Shown here piece by piece: positions 7,950 through 17,958 of a DNA stretch of 64,000 nt. Below the pieces are notes generated by a model. It did no database searches, was not told the origin of the DNA, and saw only the letters and a list, made by a program, of their open reading frames with translations. The translations under genes were made by a program, and so were the position numbers. Source of the stretch: Lineolata rhizophorae (lineage: Eukaryota; Ascomycota; Dothideomycetes; Lineolatales; Lineolataceae); contig MU001678.1 of NCBI GenBank assembly GCA_010093515.1, positions 514,931-578,930 on the forward strand, read 5' to 3'. The number at the start of each line of letters is the position of its first letter. Position 1 is the first letter of the stretch.

Positions 7950-10856
7950 TCACCCAATCCTCACAACGACCCGCACCCCACACCCTCTCGCCTCCCTGAT
8001 CGCGCACGCCAAGCACGTCCTCCCCACGCGCGCCACCACAGCATGCACACCCCTGTCCGCGCACCACGCCCTCGCTAGCAGCGCCAGCGCCTCCGAGCCT
8101 CGCGCGTCCAGCACAAGCACGTTCTTCTTCTGCTCGCCGGCCTCGTCGTTGTCCTCGAGTGCGAACGACGGCGCGAGCGCCGCCTTGGCCGGCACGATCC
8201 TGTACACGTGCTCGACGTGCAGCGGGTGGCTCGGCAGCGAGGTGAGTGCGCCGGCGGCCGCGCTCGATGGCCGGCCCGACGGCTGCGCAACAGCATCGAG
8301 GTCCGGCTCCGATGAGGCCGACTTCAATAGGCGTGCTTGCTTGCCCCGCGGCATAGCGCACGGGAACGACGAGATGAAGTAGGCGTCGTGGCGGAGGGCG
8401 AGCTCGGCGCCCGTTGTGCCACCGATGGGGACGGGCGAGGAGAAGGCGAGGAAGGGAATGCAACGGCCGCGCGTGACGGACCCGTCGTCATCGTTGTCGC
8501 CGCCATCGATTTCGTCGGCGTCCTCGCCATCCACACCATCCGCCGCAGGAGGCGGTGAAGACGTTGCGTCGTCGGAATCGGCTTGGGATTCGGCGATGTC
8601 CGGGGAGGAAACGCGCGGGCTAGACGGTTCGGAAATCAGACCGGCATCTGAAATTTGGATCCGAAGCCCGTCGAACCGGATTCCGGCATCCGGAATGGGC
8701 GGGCCGTCCTCTACGAGAACAAAGTCCTGAGGCTTGGCAACGCCGACATCCTTACCGGCAAGGAAATCCGCGTCCGCCTCCACCCCTGCTCTATCCTCAA
8801 TCCTCTTCTTCCCGCCGGACTTTGTGCTGCCGCTGCTCACAGGTAAATCCGGCAGCAGGTCAATCCAGCCGTCGACATTCGAACCTGAAGGCACGCAAGG
8901 CACGCTTATCCAGCCCATACATTCAGTCGCATCTTCCATAGCAGCAAGAACGCGACCCACTACGCAAGCTTTGCTCCACCAGCTTCGCTGACCCATCACA
9001 AAGCCTCCGTAGAGATTAGCCGAGTCACCAAGGGCTGCAACAGCAAGGCTGTCGTTCTCGAGCAAGGTGGAAATCAAGAAGTGTGCCATGCACTCTCCCG
9101 GCAGAATAAGTCCGGTAAAGAAGGTCCTGCTAAGCCAACCGCCGATGTCGACGTCCATCATGTCATCGTCCTCGGGCGCGATGTTGGCCTGGGTAGCGGC
9201 ACTATTCCGGTTCGACGAAGCACGGGACGATGAGAATAGGGTAAGAGAGCGCGGTGTGCCTTGCCTGCTCAACCCTGGCCGAGTCGGAGGCGCGTCGAAA
9301 TAACTAGATCGCATGCTAGCAAATGATCTGGGGGTGCTGCGCGGGGTGGCGTATATGCTAGGACTGCTCGGATTCAGAAGCTGCGACTCCGGCCGGTTTG
9401 GCGATTTGGGTTTCAGTTCCGGCTTCGCCTTCGGGATAATCTTTCCAGATAGCCGTGTTGCCAATATATCTAAGGTGGGCCAACGTAACTCCTCCGCAAA
9501 ATACAGCAGCCCCTGAAGCTGCAAGGAAGCATGACGGGGTGCGATCAAAATGTCTGGCTTTGGTTCGGGAAGAGGCTCCTGCTCCGAGCCAGAAAAGGAG
9601 AAGAGCCCCTTGAATGCGCTTTGGGATGGTACCGGCAATCGTTCTGGTTCAATTGTCGTGGGAGAAACTTTAACATTATCAACGAATCTGCGAGCGAGAA
9701 CCAAGTCATAATCTACTTTTCGATTCCGTAGGTTGGTGAATTCTTTGACTTCCTCTTGCGTAAGAGATAGTTTCGACTCGGCCTCCTTGCTAGTCAAGTT
9801 CGCCACGGCGTCCAGTCGTAGAAGGAGTTCGCAGGATAGGGTGATTTGAAGGAGAAGAATTTCCCGGTCGTCGGGCTCATCAGGGTAGGATTCGCCGTAT
9901 TGGTCGTCCAAGGGTTGGACCGACCACAGCAATTGCCCTAACCGTATCCGCCACTCCACAAGACTAAAGTCGTACCAAAAGCCCTGAAGTTTCAATACCC
10001 TGATCAAAGCCTCTATCTGGACTTTAAGTCCAGTAGGATCCTGAGTTCGGGAGTCAAACTTGGGCGGGGTGAGAAGCTTGCCAAAAAGGATAGTGTAGAG
10101 CTCAGACGGCGACTGCTTATCTAATATGGTCGCAAAGGGGCCATCCTGTCTCAAGGATTGAGAGAGCTCACATAACTCCTCCAATCGCTCTGTGAGCATG
10201 CTGATGTCGAAATACCGGACACCAAGTTTCTCTGGATTGACTCTGATCAGTTCGGCATTTTTTCCGTTGTCACTTTCCTCTTGGTTGCGCCTGTCCGCCT
10301 CTTCTGGATCCAGGTTGTCGGAAATTGGCAGCTCTAAGAAGTATTCGAACCCCACGGTGCCAGGCTCGGTGCCATTAGCGCTGAGCATGTTCGGCACTTC
10401 CACCACGCCGATGTCATATCCGACACTATGAGGGCGACGGTTCTCGGCACTTCCAGGGGTCCGTAGGTGCTGGCGGAGAGTCGCGGCTGAGAAAGCCGGA
10501 TGTGACGGGGGCAGACAGTCGGTGAGGTCCCGAATATTGACGCCGAAGTCCCACTGAAACGCGGCCTGCGGCTGCAACTTATGCCTGGTTTTCGAGATGT
10601 AGAATCGGGGCGCCCCCGAAAACAAGGTGCGTATTTCTTCCAGCATCAGCGGCCTTTCGCCCACGCTCTCCACTTCAGGCGCCCCGGCATCTTTCGGCTG
10701 GGGGTCTCGTCCTCTACTATCGTCCCCGACAGGGACAGAGGACTTCTTTTCGAGGGCAGCATCGTCGGCTGGGCCCGGCAGTCGGGAAGAAGATGCTGAA
10801 GCTGCATCTGAAGAACTCTTGATACCCTTGGGGGACTTTTTGAGATAGTGAGACAT
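7950..10856 (-). CDS. Unrecognised 968-residue fungal protein with conserved-looking globular parts
   Basis: One uninterrupted reading frame from ATG at 10856 (MSHYLKKSPKGIKSSSD). I do not recognise the family. Residues 1-55 or so are disordered and basic. A globular part follows, roughly 60-410 (RFYISKTRHKLQPQAAFQWD, YDIGVVEVPNML, LQGFWYDFSLVEWRIRLGQL). Then come a proline/serine-rich linker (about 470-560), a second apparently globular block (about 570-680; GWLSRTFFTGLILPGECMAH, NLYGGFVMGQRSWWSK), a long acidic linker (about 715-805) and a C-terminal block with CIPFLAFSSPVPIGGTTGAE and HVYRIVPAKAA. There is no signal peptide and no clear membrane helix. Amino-acid usage is that of a real gene; the function is unknown. 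The extreme C-terminus could be altered by an unseen intron. Confidence 0.8.
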   Translation of the reverse strand: MSHYLKKSPKGIKSSSDAASASSSRLPGPADDAALEKKSSVPVGDDSRGRDPQPKDAGAPEVESVGERPLMLEEIRTLFSGAPRFYISKTRHKLQPQAAFQWDFGVNIRDLTDCLPPSHPAFSAATLRQHLRTPGSAENRRPHSVGYDIGVVEVPNMLSANGTEPGTVGFEYFLELPISDNLDPEEADRRNQEESDNGKNAELIRVNPEKLGVRYFDISMLTERLEELCELSQSLRQDGPFATILDKQSPSELYTILFGKLLTPPKFDSRTQDPTGLKVQIEALIRVLKLQGFWYDFSLVEWRIRLGQLLWSVQPLDDQYGESYPDEPDDREILLLQITLSCELLLRLDAVANLTSKEAESKLSLTQEEVKEFTNLRNRKVDYDLVLARRFVDNVKVSPTTIEPERLPVPSQSAFKGLFSFSGSEQEPLPEPKPDILIAPRHASLQLQGLLYFAEELRWPTLDILATRLSGKIIPKAKPELKPKSPNRPESQLLNPSSPSIYATPRSTPRSFASMRSSYFDAPPTRPGLSRQGTPRSLTLFSSSRASSNRNSAATQANIAPEDDDMMDVDIGGWLSRTFFTGLILPGECMAHFLISTLLENDSLAVAALGDSANLYGGFVMGQRSWWSKACVVGRVLAAMEDATECMGWISVPCVPSGSNVDGWIDLLPDLPVSSGSTKSGGKKRIEDRAGVEADADFLAGKDVGVAKPQDFVLVEDGPPIPDAGIRFDGLRIQISDAGLISEPSSPRVSSPDIAESQADSDDATSSPPPAADGVDGEDADEIDGGDNDDDGSVTRGRCIPFLAFSSPVPIGGTTGAELALRHDAYFISSFPCAMPRGKQARLLKSASSEPDLDAVAQPSGRPSSAAAGALTSLPSHPLHVEHVYRIVPAKAALAPSFALEDNDEAGEQKKNVLVLDARGSEALALLARAWCADRGVHAVVARVGRTCLACAIREARGCGVRVVVRIG

Positions 10857-12174
10857 AGACGTTAGCGTCCGCACGCAGTGTTCAATCCTGAATCCAAAGA
10901 GGTGGGAGGCGTTTATAACTTCCGCCGCACCCAGGACGGAGCACGCGGTACCTTCTTGAGCTTGCCGCGGACGTTCCGCCAGCCCTTCGACGTATGCAGG
11001 AAATCACGAAAGCCGTGCTTTCTCTTGGCGCTATTCACCTGGGCGAGTTTCTCGGCGTCGGCCGCGACATGGTCGTGGTGGTGTGGCGGGGAATCGGCGG
11101 GCTTTCGCCGCTTCCGCAGTTTGAAGGCCATGGAGCGGCACGGCGGCGGGACTGCGAGAGGGGATGACGAGGCCGCGAGGGAAGCCGCATGCTGGGAGGC
11201 GGGCGGCAGAAGGCGCGATAATAAGAGCGCGCACGCAACCTGACGACGGCCGACGCGCCGCAGCCCATGCACGGCGGGAGCACTTGGAGAGGTGAGCCCA
11301 GGCCCCGGCCCGGCCTTGGATCTCCGCGTGCCCCCAATCAAGGCAGGGCCCCTGGGCCGCGATCGGGGCAGGCGGCGCGCCGATTGGTGGCGCGGGCGCG
11401 GGCGAGCCGTGGCACACGCGAGATGCGGTGACGGCGGACTCTCCAGCCACAGGCCCGCCCGTGGGAGCGGTGCTTGGCGCGCGCCACCCCCCGCCCTCCC
11501 CCAAGCCCGCCCGCGCCTTTGCGCGTCATCGCGTCCATCATCGGCGAATCGATCTCTCGGGCGTCGCCTGGGCCATCGCCCGCCAGCCCGGCTTCGAGGG
11601 GAGCCCTACATTAGCCCGTTGCGCGTCAGGCAACGCCTTGTTTTTGGCGTGCCTCAAGATGACGGTGCGTCGGAACCAGCCGCGGTGCTATCCAGAGCTC
11701 GAGCGACACCTGCTACTATATGCCGTCATACCGAAACTACCCACGCATATAATAATATAACGAACATCTCGGGCCTGACTAGTCCAATAAGCTTCATCTT
11801 GCTTAGTACCGTAAAACGCCTTCAACCAGATGGAATCAGACCACAGCAGGAGGCGGAGGAGGAGGACCGCAAGCAGTGTAGGAGTAGTCGAGGGCTCGAG
11901 ATTCCGACTTTGCTCCGTGGCGTTAAATAACCCCACTACGTGTTTCAATGCCTGATCGGGTTAGAGAGGATCCTTCTATCTCGCGGGAAATGATAACCAT
12001 AACCTCACTCCGTCAAGTCCGTGTCCACATATTTATTCGCTTAAGCTTCTCCGAGCTCCACGGCAAGCCTCACGGCCGAAACGTCTTCCTGGCTGACTTA
12101 ATCGCCATTTATCAGCGGGCTGAAGGGTGCATTGTTTGTTGGCTGAGCAAAGGCCCAACGCCGCATCAAAGGAT
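10857..12174. other. Intergenic, divergent upstream region
   Basis: 1.3 kb between the orphan (minus) and the F-box-like gene (plus). Positions 11000-11640 are very GC-rich with overlapping open frames on both strands; I accept only the 72-codon frame listed separately, as doubtful. The rest holds nothing I can name. Confidence 0.5.
10913..11131 (-). CDS. Possible 72-residue basic protein or upstream ORF
   Basis: ATG at 11131 to stop at 10913, on the same strand as the 968-residue gene and 56 nt upstream of its ATG. The product is strongly basic (MAFKLRKRRK at the start, SWVRRKL at the end) with a His-rich piece. Third codon positions are mostly G or C, as in neighbouring coding regions, but the surroundings are also GC-rich. 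It could be a small gene, an upstream ORF in the leader of the orphan, or chance. Confidence 0.25.
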   Translation of the reverse strand: MAFKLRKRRKPADSPPHHHDHVAADAEKLAQVNSAKRKHGFRDFLHTSKGWRNVRGKLKKVPRAPSWVRRKL

Positions 12175-13385
12175 ATGGCACCAGCCCACGCCACAAACCC
12201 ACAAGCCGAAAGCCGGCTGCTGCGGCTTCCGCGGGAGCTCCGAGACGAGATCTACGCTTGGCTGTTCTCGTCGACCAGGCTCAGCTCCGGCACGAAGTCG
12301 TTCCGCTGGGGCAAGCGGCGGATGAAACCCGCGCCCAACTCCCTGGCGCTCCTCCGCACCTGCCGCCAGATCAACCACGAAGTCGGACACACATGGTTGC
12401 GCCACGTTCTGTTCAGCTTCGAATGCCCCGAAGCCATGCTCGACAAGCTATCCGCGCTGCCGCCCGAGACGGTCTCGCAAATCCGACACGTGCGCACCGG
12501 CGGCATGCCCCTGGTGCTGAAGCCGACGTTCGACGAGTACGACCACATCTATGAGCTCGTCTGGGTGCTCAAGCTGCTCCCGCAGCTGCGGCTGGACACG
12601 CTGACCGTCTTGGGCCCGGCGTACGGCGACATCGCGTACGAGACGCTCGAGGGGCTCGTCAGAAAGGGCAACGGCTGGAAGGTGCTGCGCTACGTCGTGC
12701 CCAATTCCACCATGCTGGGCTTTGCCGAGATTGCGAGGTTCCGAAACGAGCCGCCGTACAGACGCGGGCCTCAGCCGGGCGCCTGGCAGTCTGTCCTGAG
12801 TGGTCGCGACGGAGATGAGTCCGACGCGAGTGTCAAGGTATACCGAGCGGTGCAGCCAGAATCTTCCGGTAGGCTACGCCATTCTTTGTTGCATCCAAAA
12901 TGATATCTAATGTCACCTTTTTCTATGCAGCTCTAAATCCCAAGGAGTGTTGCCTCTTCGAGCAAAGGATAGACCCTCTAGATAGAAGTGACAAATTCGG
13001 CGTGAAAGAAGACGTGGGTCTGATGACTCCAGGTGAAAAGAGAAAGGAACTTCTTGTCGTGGTAAAACGAGGCCACGGCGTCGAAATTGCCGAAAAAGAT
13101 ACGCCGCCATACGCGTCTCCCGAAATCCGAGAGTGGGCAAGCGGCATGTCTTGGGCAGAAATAAGTCACAGATGCATATATTACTTGCAGGATGAAGTAG
13201 AGAATGGCGAAGGGTTTCCCTACTGCCTATCTTATTTTAAAAGGCAGGATCACGAAGTCATGTTTGACAAGTACAGTCACGTTGACGAAATCGAGTGGGG
13301 ATGGCAGAGAAAGCCGCATATCAGGCAAATCGAGCCAGATTTGTTGCTTCATATTTTTGGCAACGAGCTCCATGGCGTCCCTTGA
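12175..13385 (+). CDS. F-box-like fungal protein
   Basis: Two exons: join(12175..12868,12931..13385), 382 residues; one 62-nt intron with a TATCTAAT-like branch site and TATGCAG acceptor. The N-terminus has the short helical motif RLLRLPRELRDEIYAWLF at about residue 14, typical of the large F-box-like/2EXR families of Pezizomycotina, followed by LALLRTCRQINHEVGHTWLR. Such proteins may recruit targets to SCF ubiquitin ligases, but most are uncharacterised. The remainder is a globular region of unknown fold (VWVLKLLPQLRLDTLTVLGP, REWASGMSWAEISHRCIYYL). The upstream in-frame extension lacks an ATG, so the start is taken at 12175. It ends 845 nt before the convergent glycosylase gene. Confidence 0.8.
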
Positions 13386-14230
13386 GCATGTAGAACCTTT
13401 TCTTTGTACCTAGTGTAGGTCAGTAAACACGGCTCAACCAAATTCAATTGGATTTCTACTCACCTAGTGCTGCGCCACGTGGCATTGACATTAAATCACT
13501 GTGAGTAGGTTGTCTTTACATTGCATCTGGCACTGCCGAGAAATATTCGGGGATTTTGAACAGCGAGGCATAGCATCTTCAGTTAAAATTATATGCACAG
13601 AAGCCACATTGGATTGGTAAGAACTCTTTTGCCATACGATGCGCAAGACCTGTGTGGGTATTGCGCTAGTCTGAATGACGAACGGTGAGTTCCCTATCAC
13701 TTAGATGGGTATCGCTATCACGAGAAAGCAGGTTCTAACTTGCCAATATTTCACTAGGCTTATTAACTGATAATTGATTTAATTCAGTGTATAATTTAGT
13801 AGATTCGAAATATGGGAAAAGTCGACTGCAAAAAAGGCCCAACAGCTCGAAACCGTAGAGGTCTGAAACTCACAGATTTCCAATATTATCAAGTAGGATG
13901 TGTTCTCTCCTGGGTTGGAGGGTGGTTTTTATAATATATATTTCGCTCCATAGGCTACACTATGCTACCGTAGAATGAGTTAGTTGAAGTTATCAATAGT
14001 GACTGGCAGAAGGAAATTTTTTTATTTTTATTTATTTATTTTTAGTTTAGATCGCTATCTATAACGCTGATATAACAGCAATTGCTCTGCCAAAAGATCT
14101 TTAAGCTGCCTGTATGAAGGCTTGCGGGGGGTAGTAAATGCCGTCTCCGATGATGGCTAGATCCCGAGCCTCCGTAATATTCTTACTGGATGTCATCACG
14201 CCTCCAAGAAAGGAATTATCCGTCAAATTT
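13386..14230. other. Intergenic between convergent genes
   Basis: 845 nt, AT-rich from 13740 to 14080, with a TTTATTTATTTATTTTTA-type low-complexity tract near 14020-14045. No gene seen. Confidence 0.5.
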
Positions 14231-15790
14231 TCACACCTCTTCATCATCCGTGTCCAGACCTGAGCCAGCTGAAGAAAGCGCACTCTTTGTATCATCCGCA
14301 TCGTCGTCTTCCATTTCCTTCGCCCCTCTCTTACGACCGGCAAATTTTGTACTTTTGACGGTATTAGCTCCGCCCTTACGCGTACCAGACCTTTTCATAA
14401 GATGCTCCAGAACACAGCCGTCGGACCAGTTTTTGCTCGTTTCACCGGTAGATGCTCTGCAGCGTGGGCACTGCCTTCCATGTTTGATCAAGAGCTGATG
14501 CAGAGGATATTTGAGGTCGTCGGGAACCCGCACCTCACAGTGAGCGTACGCCGTATTACGCGTCGCCCTATCCGGAGGCACCCACCCAAGCCATTTGCAC
14601 AACCGGAAGACGTGTGTATCGACAGCGAACGAGGGTCTCTGCAAGCAGAAGAGAAGAACACACGAGGCCGTCTTGGCTCCAATTCCCGGATATTTGGTGA
14701 GCGCTTTGAAAGCATCGTCCGACGGGAGCGTGTGTAGATGATCGAGAGACAGGACGTTGGATTCTGCGCGTCTGACCTCGATAGCTTCGGAAGTAAGTTT
14801 TCCGGGATCCAATGTGCTCTTGTCCTCGCCTTCGACATCTGTAGTAGCAAGAAGCTCCTTCCGCCGAGCTTGGTTTTCCTCGTAAACCATTTGAAGGATC
14901 GCTTTGATTTCCTTGCTCTTGACATTGGCAAGACCTCCTGACTCGATGGCCTTAAAGATATCCTTGACGTCAGCACGTCGAACGGCATCCCAATCCACGC
15001 TGCCTTTTCCGATGCCTTCTTGAAGAATTCCGAACCTCTGAACGAGTCCCTGAAATGCTCGAGATGAGTTGGCCGAAGTTGTGGCCGCGCTTAATTTTGT
15101 GCGAACAAGGGCATCTAGGACGGAAGGGACTTCTCCGCAGCCAGTCACTGTTAGAGAGGGAGGGGGGATGGCCTCCGGTTTGCTGACCTCTCCGTGGATG
15201 CCGGCCAAGAGTTTGCAAACTTCAAGGCATTCCTCCGGTGATGGATGTGGCCACTCCGGGTACGGAGTTTGACCTGGCTTCAGCCCATAGCCGGAATCCT
15301 TTAGCTTTTGCGTCCCCTTTGATGAAGCTGAAATCGCCAGTTTCTCCTCGGCCACCACGTCAGCCAACGTCTTCTCGTCCTTGATTGCCTCTGAACCCGA
15401 TACCTCAATAGCCGACGTTCTAGTCTTCCTCTTCTTTGCCGGGGGCGTGGATACATCATTGCTGACATTGGCGCCCACAGAGGGAAGCTTTCCCAAATTG
15501 TGCGGCAGTTCATCACCGTCAATCACCGAACTTTTCATTGTACTGGAACGAGTTGGGCGTGCGCTCTTTGGTGTTCCGATGCCAGCCGCAGCATGAGAAA
15601 TTTTGGCTTCAGGTTGACTATTGATTGGGGGCAGGTCTTGCTCATTCCCCTCTAGTTTGATATCATGACCTGGCGTTGCTGGTGGGCTTGAGAGCTGCAA
15701 TGGGGTGGTTGCGACAGTTTGCGCAGCCCTAGAAGACGATACGGCAGCTTTTGCCCGCGCTGCTGCTGATCGGGTAACTCTGCCGGCCAT
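14231..15790 (-). CDS. HhH-GPD DNA glycosylase, endonuclease III-like
   Basis: Single exon, 519 residues, ATG at 15790. Residues 1-160 are low-complexity and basic, with a PPAKKRKTRTS nuclear-localisation-like stretch. The catalytic domain (about 200-470) carries the helix-hairpin-helix LTKYPGIGAKTASCVLL with the bifunctional-glycosylase lysine K373, and FAVDTHVFRLCKWLGWVP with the catalytic aspartate D391. The family excises damaged bases in base-excision repair and nicks the abasic site. The usual EndoIII cluster spacing (C-x6-C-x2-C-x5-C) is not present. Instead C441-x2-C444 is followed by C459, and the only near upstream cysteine is C418. So a [4Fe-4S] cluster is possible but of unusual spacing. 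The C-terminus is acidic. It is divergent from the thioesterase gene. Confidence 0.9.
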   Translation of the reverse strand: MAGRVTRSAAARAKAAVSSSRAAQTVATTPLQLSSPPATPGHDIKLEGNEQDLPPINSQPEAKISHAAAGIGTPKSARPTRSSTMKSSVIDGDELPHNLGKLPSVGANVSNDVSTPPAKKRKTRTSAIEVSGSEAIKDEKTLADVVAEEKLAISASSKGTQKLKDSGYGLKPGQTPYPEWPHPSPEECLEVCKLLAGIHGEVSKPEAIPPPSLTVTGCGEVPSVLDALVRTKLSAATTSANSSRAFQGLVQRFGILQEGIGKGSVDWDAVRRADVKDIFKAIESGGLANVKSKEIKAILQMVYEENQARRKELLATTDVEGEDKSTLDPGKLTSEAIEVRRAESNVLSLDHLHTLPSDDAFKALTKYPGIGAKTASCVLLFCLQRPSFAVDTHVFRLCKWLGWVPPDRATRNTAYAHCEVRVPDDLKYPLHQLLIKHGRQCPRCRASTGETSKNWSDGCVLEHLMKRSGTRKGGANTVKSTKFAGRKRGAKEMEDDDADDTKSALSSAGSGLDTDDEEV

Positions 15791-16450
15791 GTCTGCAGGA
15801 TGTTCGTCCAGGGGATAGAAGCGGTAAAGCTAAGAGAAAACCTAGAATATGAGAATGCAATCAGGTGGCACAAAGTATCGTATGGAGTATGATTGAAGGC
15901 TGATTGAAGACTTCGCAATAGTGAGGGGTGACGAATTGAAAGGAGTAATTGATGCCAACAACCCCGTGACTCAGAAGGAATGACGTTCACGACGCTGTTC
16001 AGGGGCTGGTTGCTGCTTCGAGTTAGGCGGCAACTGACTCAACCTCGGTTCCACTACGGTGATTGCACGTGGCATGCCCGTGAATTTGCGAATATGTAGT
16101 TGCGAAATAGTCAATTGCCGGCTCGGAGAAACGTCGGCAAGAAGTACAATGACGTTGGTGGACAAGTCAGCTCATGGCGCGAGCAGTGATGTTGGTTGTA
16201 CATGGTGGTAAGGTAGTCTGCTAGAAGGGGCTTGGGCCTTCAGTCTTGGGCCTTCAGTCTTGTGCCTTCAGTCTTGGGGGCTCAGTCCTTGGACGTGCCA
16301 CACGCTTTGCCTATCTGGGTTGGTGTGCCGCCCCACTCCCTCTGGGCGCCTTGGGCGCTACCTAACGCCAGAACCTACACCGTGACTCCCGCCACGATTC
16401 CCTTCTACGTCTACCGCGGTTGCAATTCGGAGGCCAGTGTCAGCATAAAC
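15791..16450. other. Intergenic, shared upstream region with a short tandem repeat
   Basis: 660 nt between the start codons of the glycosylase (minus) and acyl-protein thioesterase (plus). It contains the four-unit repeat at 16234-16290, likely in the thioesterase leader or promoter. No other gene. Confidence 0.5.
16234..16290 (+). repeat. 14-bp tandem repeat, about four units
   Basis: Units GGGCCTTCAGTCTT (16234-16247 and 16248-16261), GTGCCTTCAGTCTT (16262-16275) and a degenerate 15-bp fourth unit to 16290. It lies 160-217 nt upstream of the thioesterase ATG. Confidence 0.85.
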
Positions 16451-17588
16451 ATGTCCGCAAGGGCAGCCATAACCGTCCCCGCACTAAAGCGGCACACGGC
16501 GACGGTGATCATGGCCCATGGCCTGGGCGATAGGTGTGTTGCATCGCCGTCACTTTCAGAGACAGCACGAAGAGAATATGACTGACGATTGGACGCAATG
16601 CAGTGGAGCAGGATGGTATCGCGACCTGCAATATTTGTTATTAATCGGACTCCTCATCTCTGCTAATATCTTGCAGGGTGTGGCTTGCGGAGAACTTTCG
16701 CCGGCGCGATAAATTTGAAGAAGTGGCCTTCATCTTTCCCAATGCGCCGAGTATCCCAATTACCATTGTAAGTAGGAAGCACTCTATTGTGAGCTAAGCA
16801 GCAGCGTGGTGCTTTAGTGTTTCCCTCTTTCCTGCAGCAAGCGTTGCTCCACGACACAGTACAACACGTGACCTGTGACTATCTAGATAACTTGGCTCCT
16901 TGATTGGATAATAAATTCGCTGACTGGATATATATTAGAATCTAGGCATGAGAATGCCTGGATGGTACGACATTGTAAGTTTTACGAACCCTTGCGAAAT
17001 ATCCCATGAAGGTCTGATAACTAAGCTCTGTACACTGGCAAAGACAGATTTTGGAACCATCAACCGTACCGAGGATGAGCAAGGCATCCTCCGCTCTCGG
17101 GACACCTTTCAAAGTATCATCAAAGAGGAGATGGACAAGGGCATACCCGCAAACCGCATAGTGTTGGGTGGCTTCTCCCAAGGCGGCGCCATGTCCCTCT
17201 TCACCGGCATCACGGCACCGCAGAAATTGGGTGGCATTTTCGGTTTGAGCTGTTACTTGCTTCTTGCGAACAAAATTCGTGAAATGATTCCTGAGGGGAA
17301 CCCGACCAAGGAAACACCAATATTCATGGGACATGGTGATGCTGACCCGGTCGTCAAACATGATTGGGGTCAGTCCACAGCCCATAAGCTCAAGGAGTGG
17401 GGCTATAAGGTGGACTTCCAGACTTATGAGTAAGTTAGGCTCATATAAATGCCGTTGTATATTGCTCTAACCGTTCTGCTTCAAGCGGTATGCCACATTC
17501 AGCATGCCCGGAGGAAATCGACCAACTGGAAAAGTATTTGAATGAACGTATCCCAGCCCTAGGGGATAAAGCGCAGGAGACGTTATGA
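16451..17588 (+). CDS. Acyl-protein thioesterase 1 (APT1-like lysophospholipase/carboxylesterase)
   Basis: Six exons: join(16451..16533,16604..16615,16677..16767,16939..16974,17044..17429,17486..17588), 236 residues. Exon 2 is a 12-nt micro-exon (TGGAGCAGGATG) that completes HGLGDSGAGWVWLAENF. Exon 4 (36 nt) gives NLGMRMPGWYDI. The alpha/beta-hydrolase triad is complete: S119 in LGGFSQGGAM, D175 in GHGDADPVV, H207 in GMPHSACPEEI. The enzyme removes palmitoyl groups from proteins in the cytosol and can act on lysophospholipids. Length fits the family. Intron 4 appears to end at CAAAG rather than at the CAG five bases later, because only this keeps frame (ITDFGTINRTEDEQGI). Intron 3 (171 nt) is long for this window. 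Confidence 0.92.
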
Positions 17589-17958
17589 CTGGCCGATCCG
17601 AGCCGGAGGGGTTTGGCGGAGGCGTCAACGGGCACAGTCATAGTCTTGTCCGTGTTGTTGAGTTTTCTGCTTTGGTTTAGGAGGACTAGAACTTAGCAAG
17701 TATATTTGCAGAATAAATCATGCCACGCTGACTCCGCTTCTGGCCGTTTGGAACACTAAAAATTCCGGAGTGCCAAAACTTTTATAAGCTGCCAATTCAA
17801 TACTAGTACACTCAACATGAAGTAAGGTACGTGTGACGTCCTTTAACATCGCCGCGTGCCGAAACGCTAGCCTTCGGATAGAAGTACACATCGTAACGCG
17901 TGATAGTATGCTAACCAACTTTCAAGTTGCAAAACACCGAAGTCCCATCGCTAACACT
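17589..17958. other. Intergenic between convergent genes
   Basis: 370 nt of 3'-flanking sequence between the thioesterase and the bestrophin-type gene. No gene or repeat seen. Confidence 0.5.

Noticed and set aside
11292-11930. Plus-strand frame of 212 codons in a GC-rich spacer
   Set aside because: Non-ATG start and Arg/Pro-rich product with mirror frames on the other strand.
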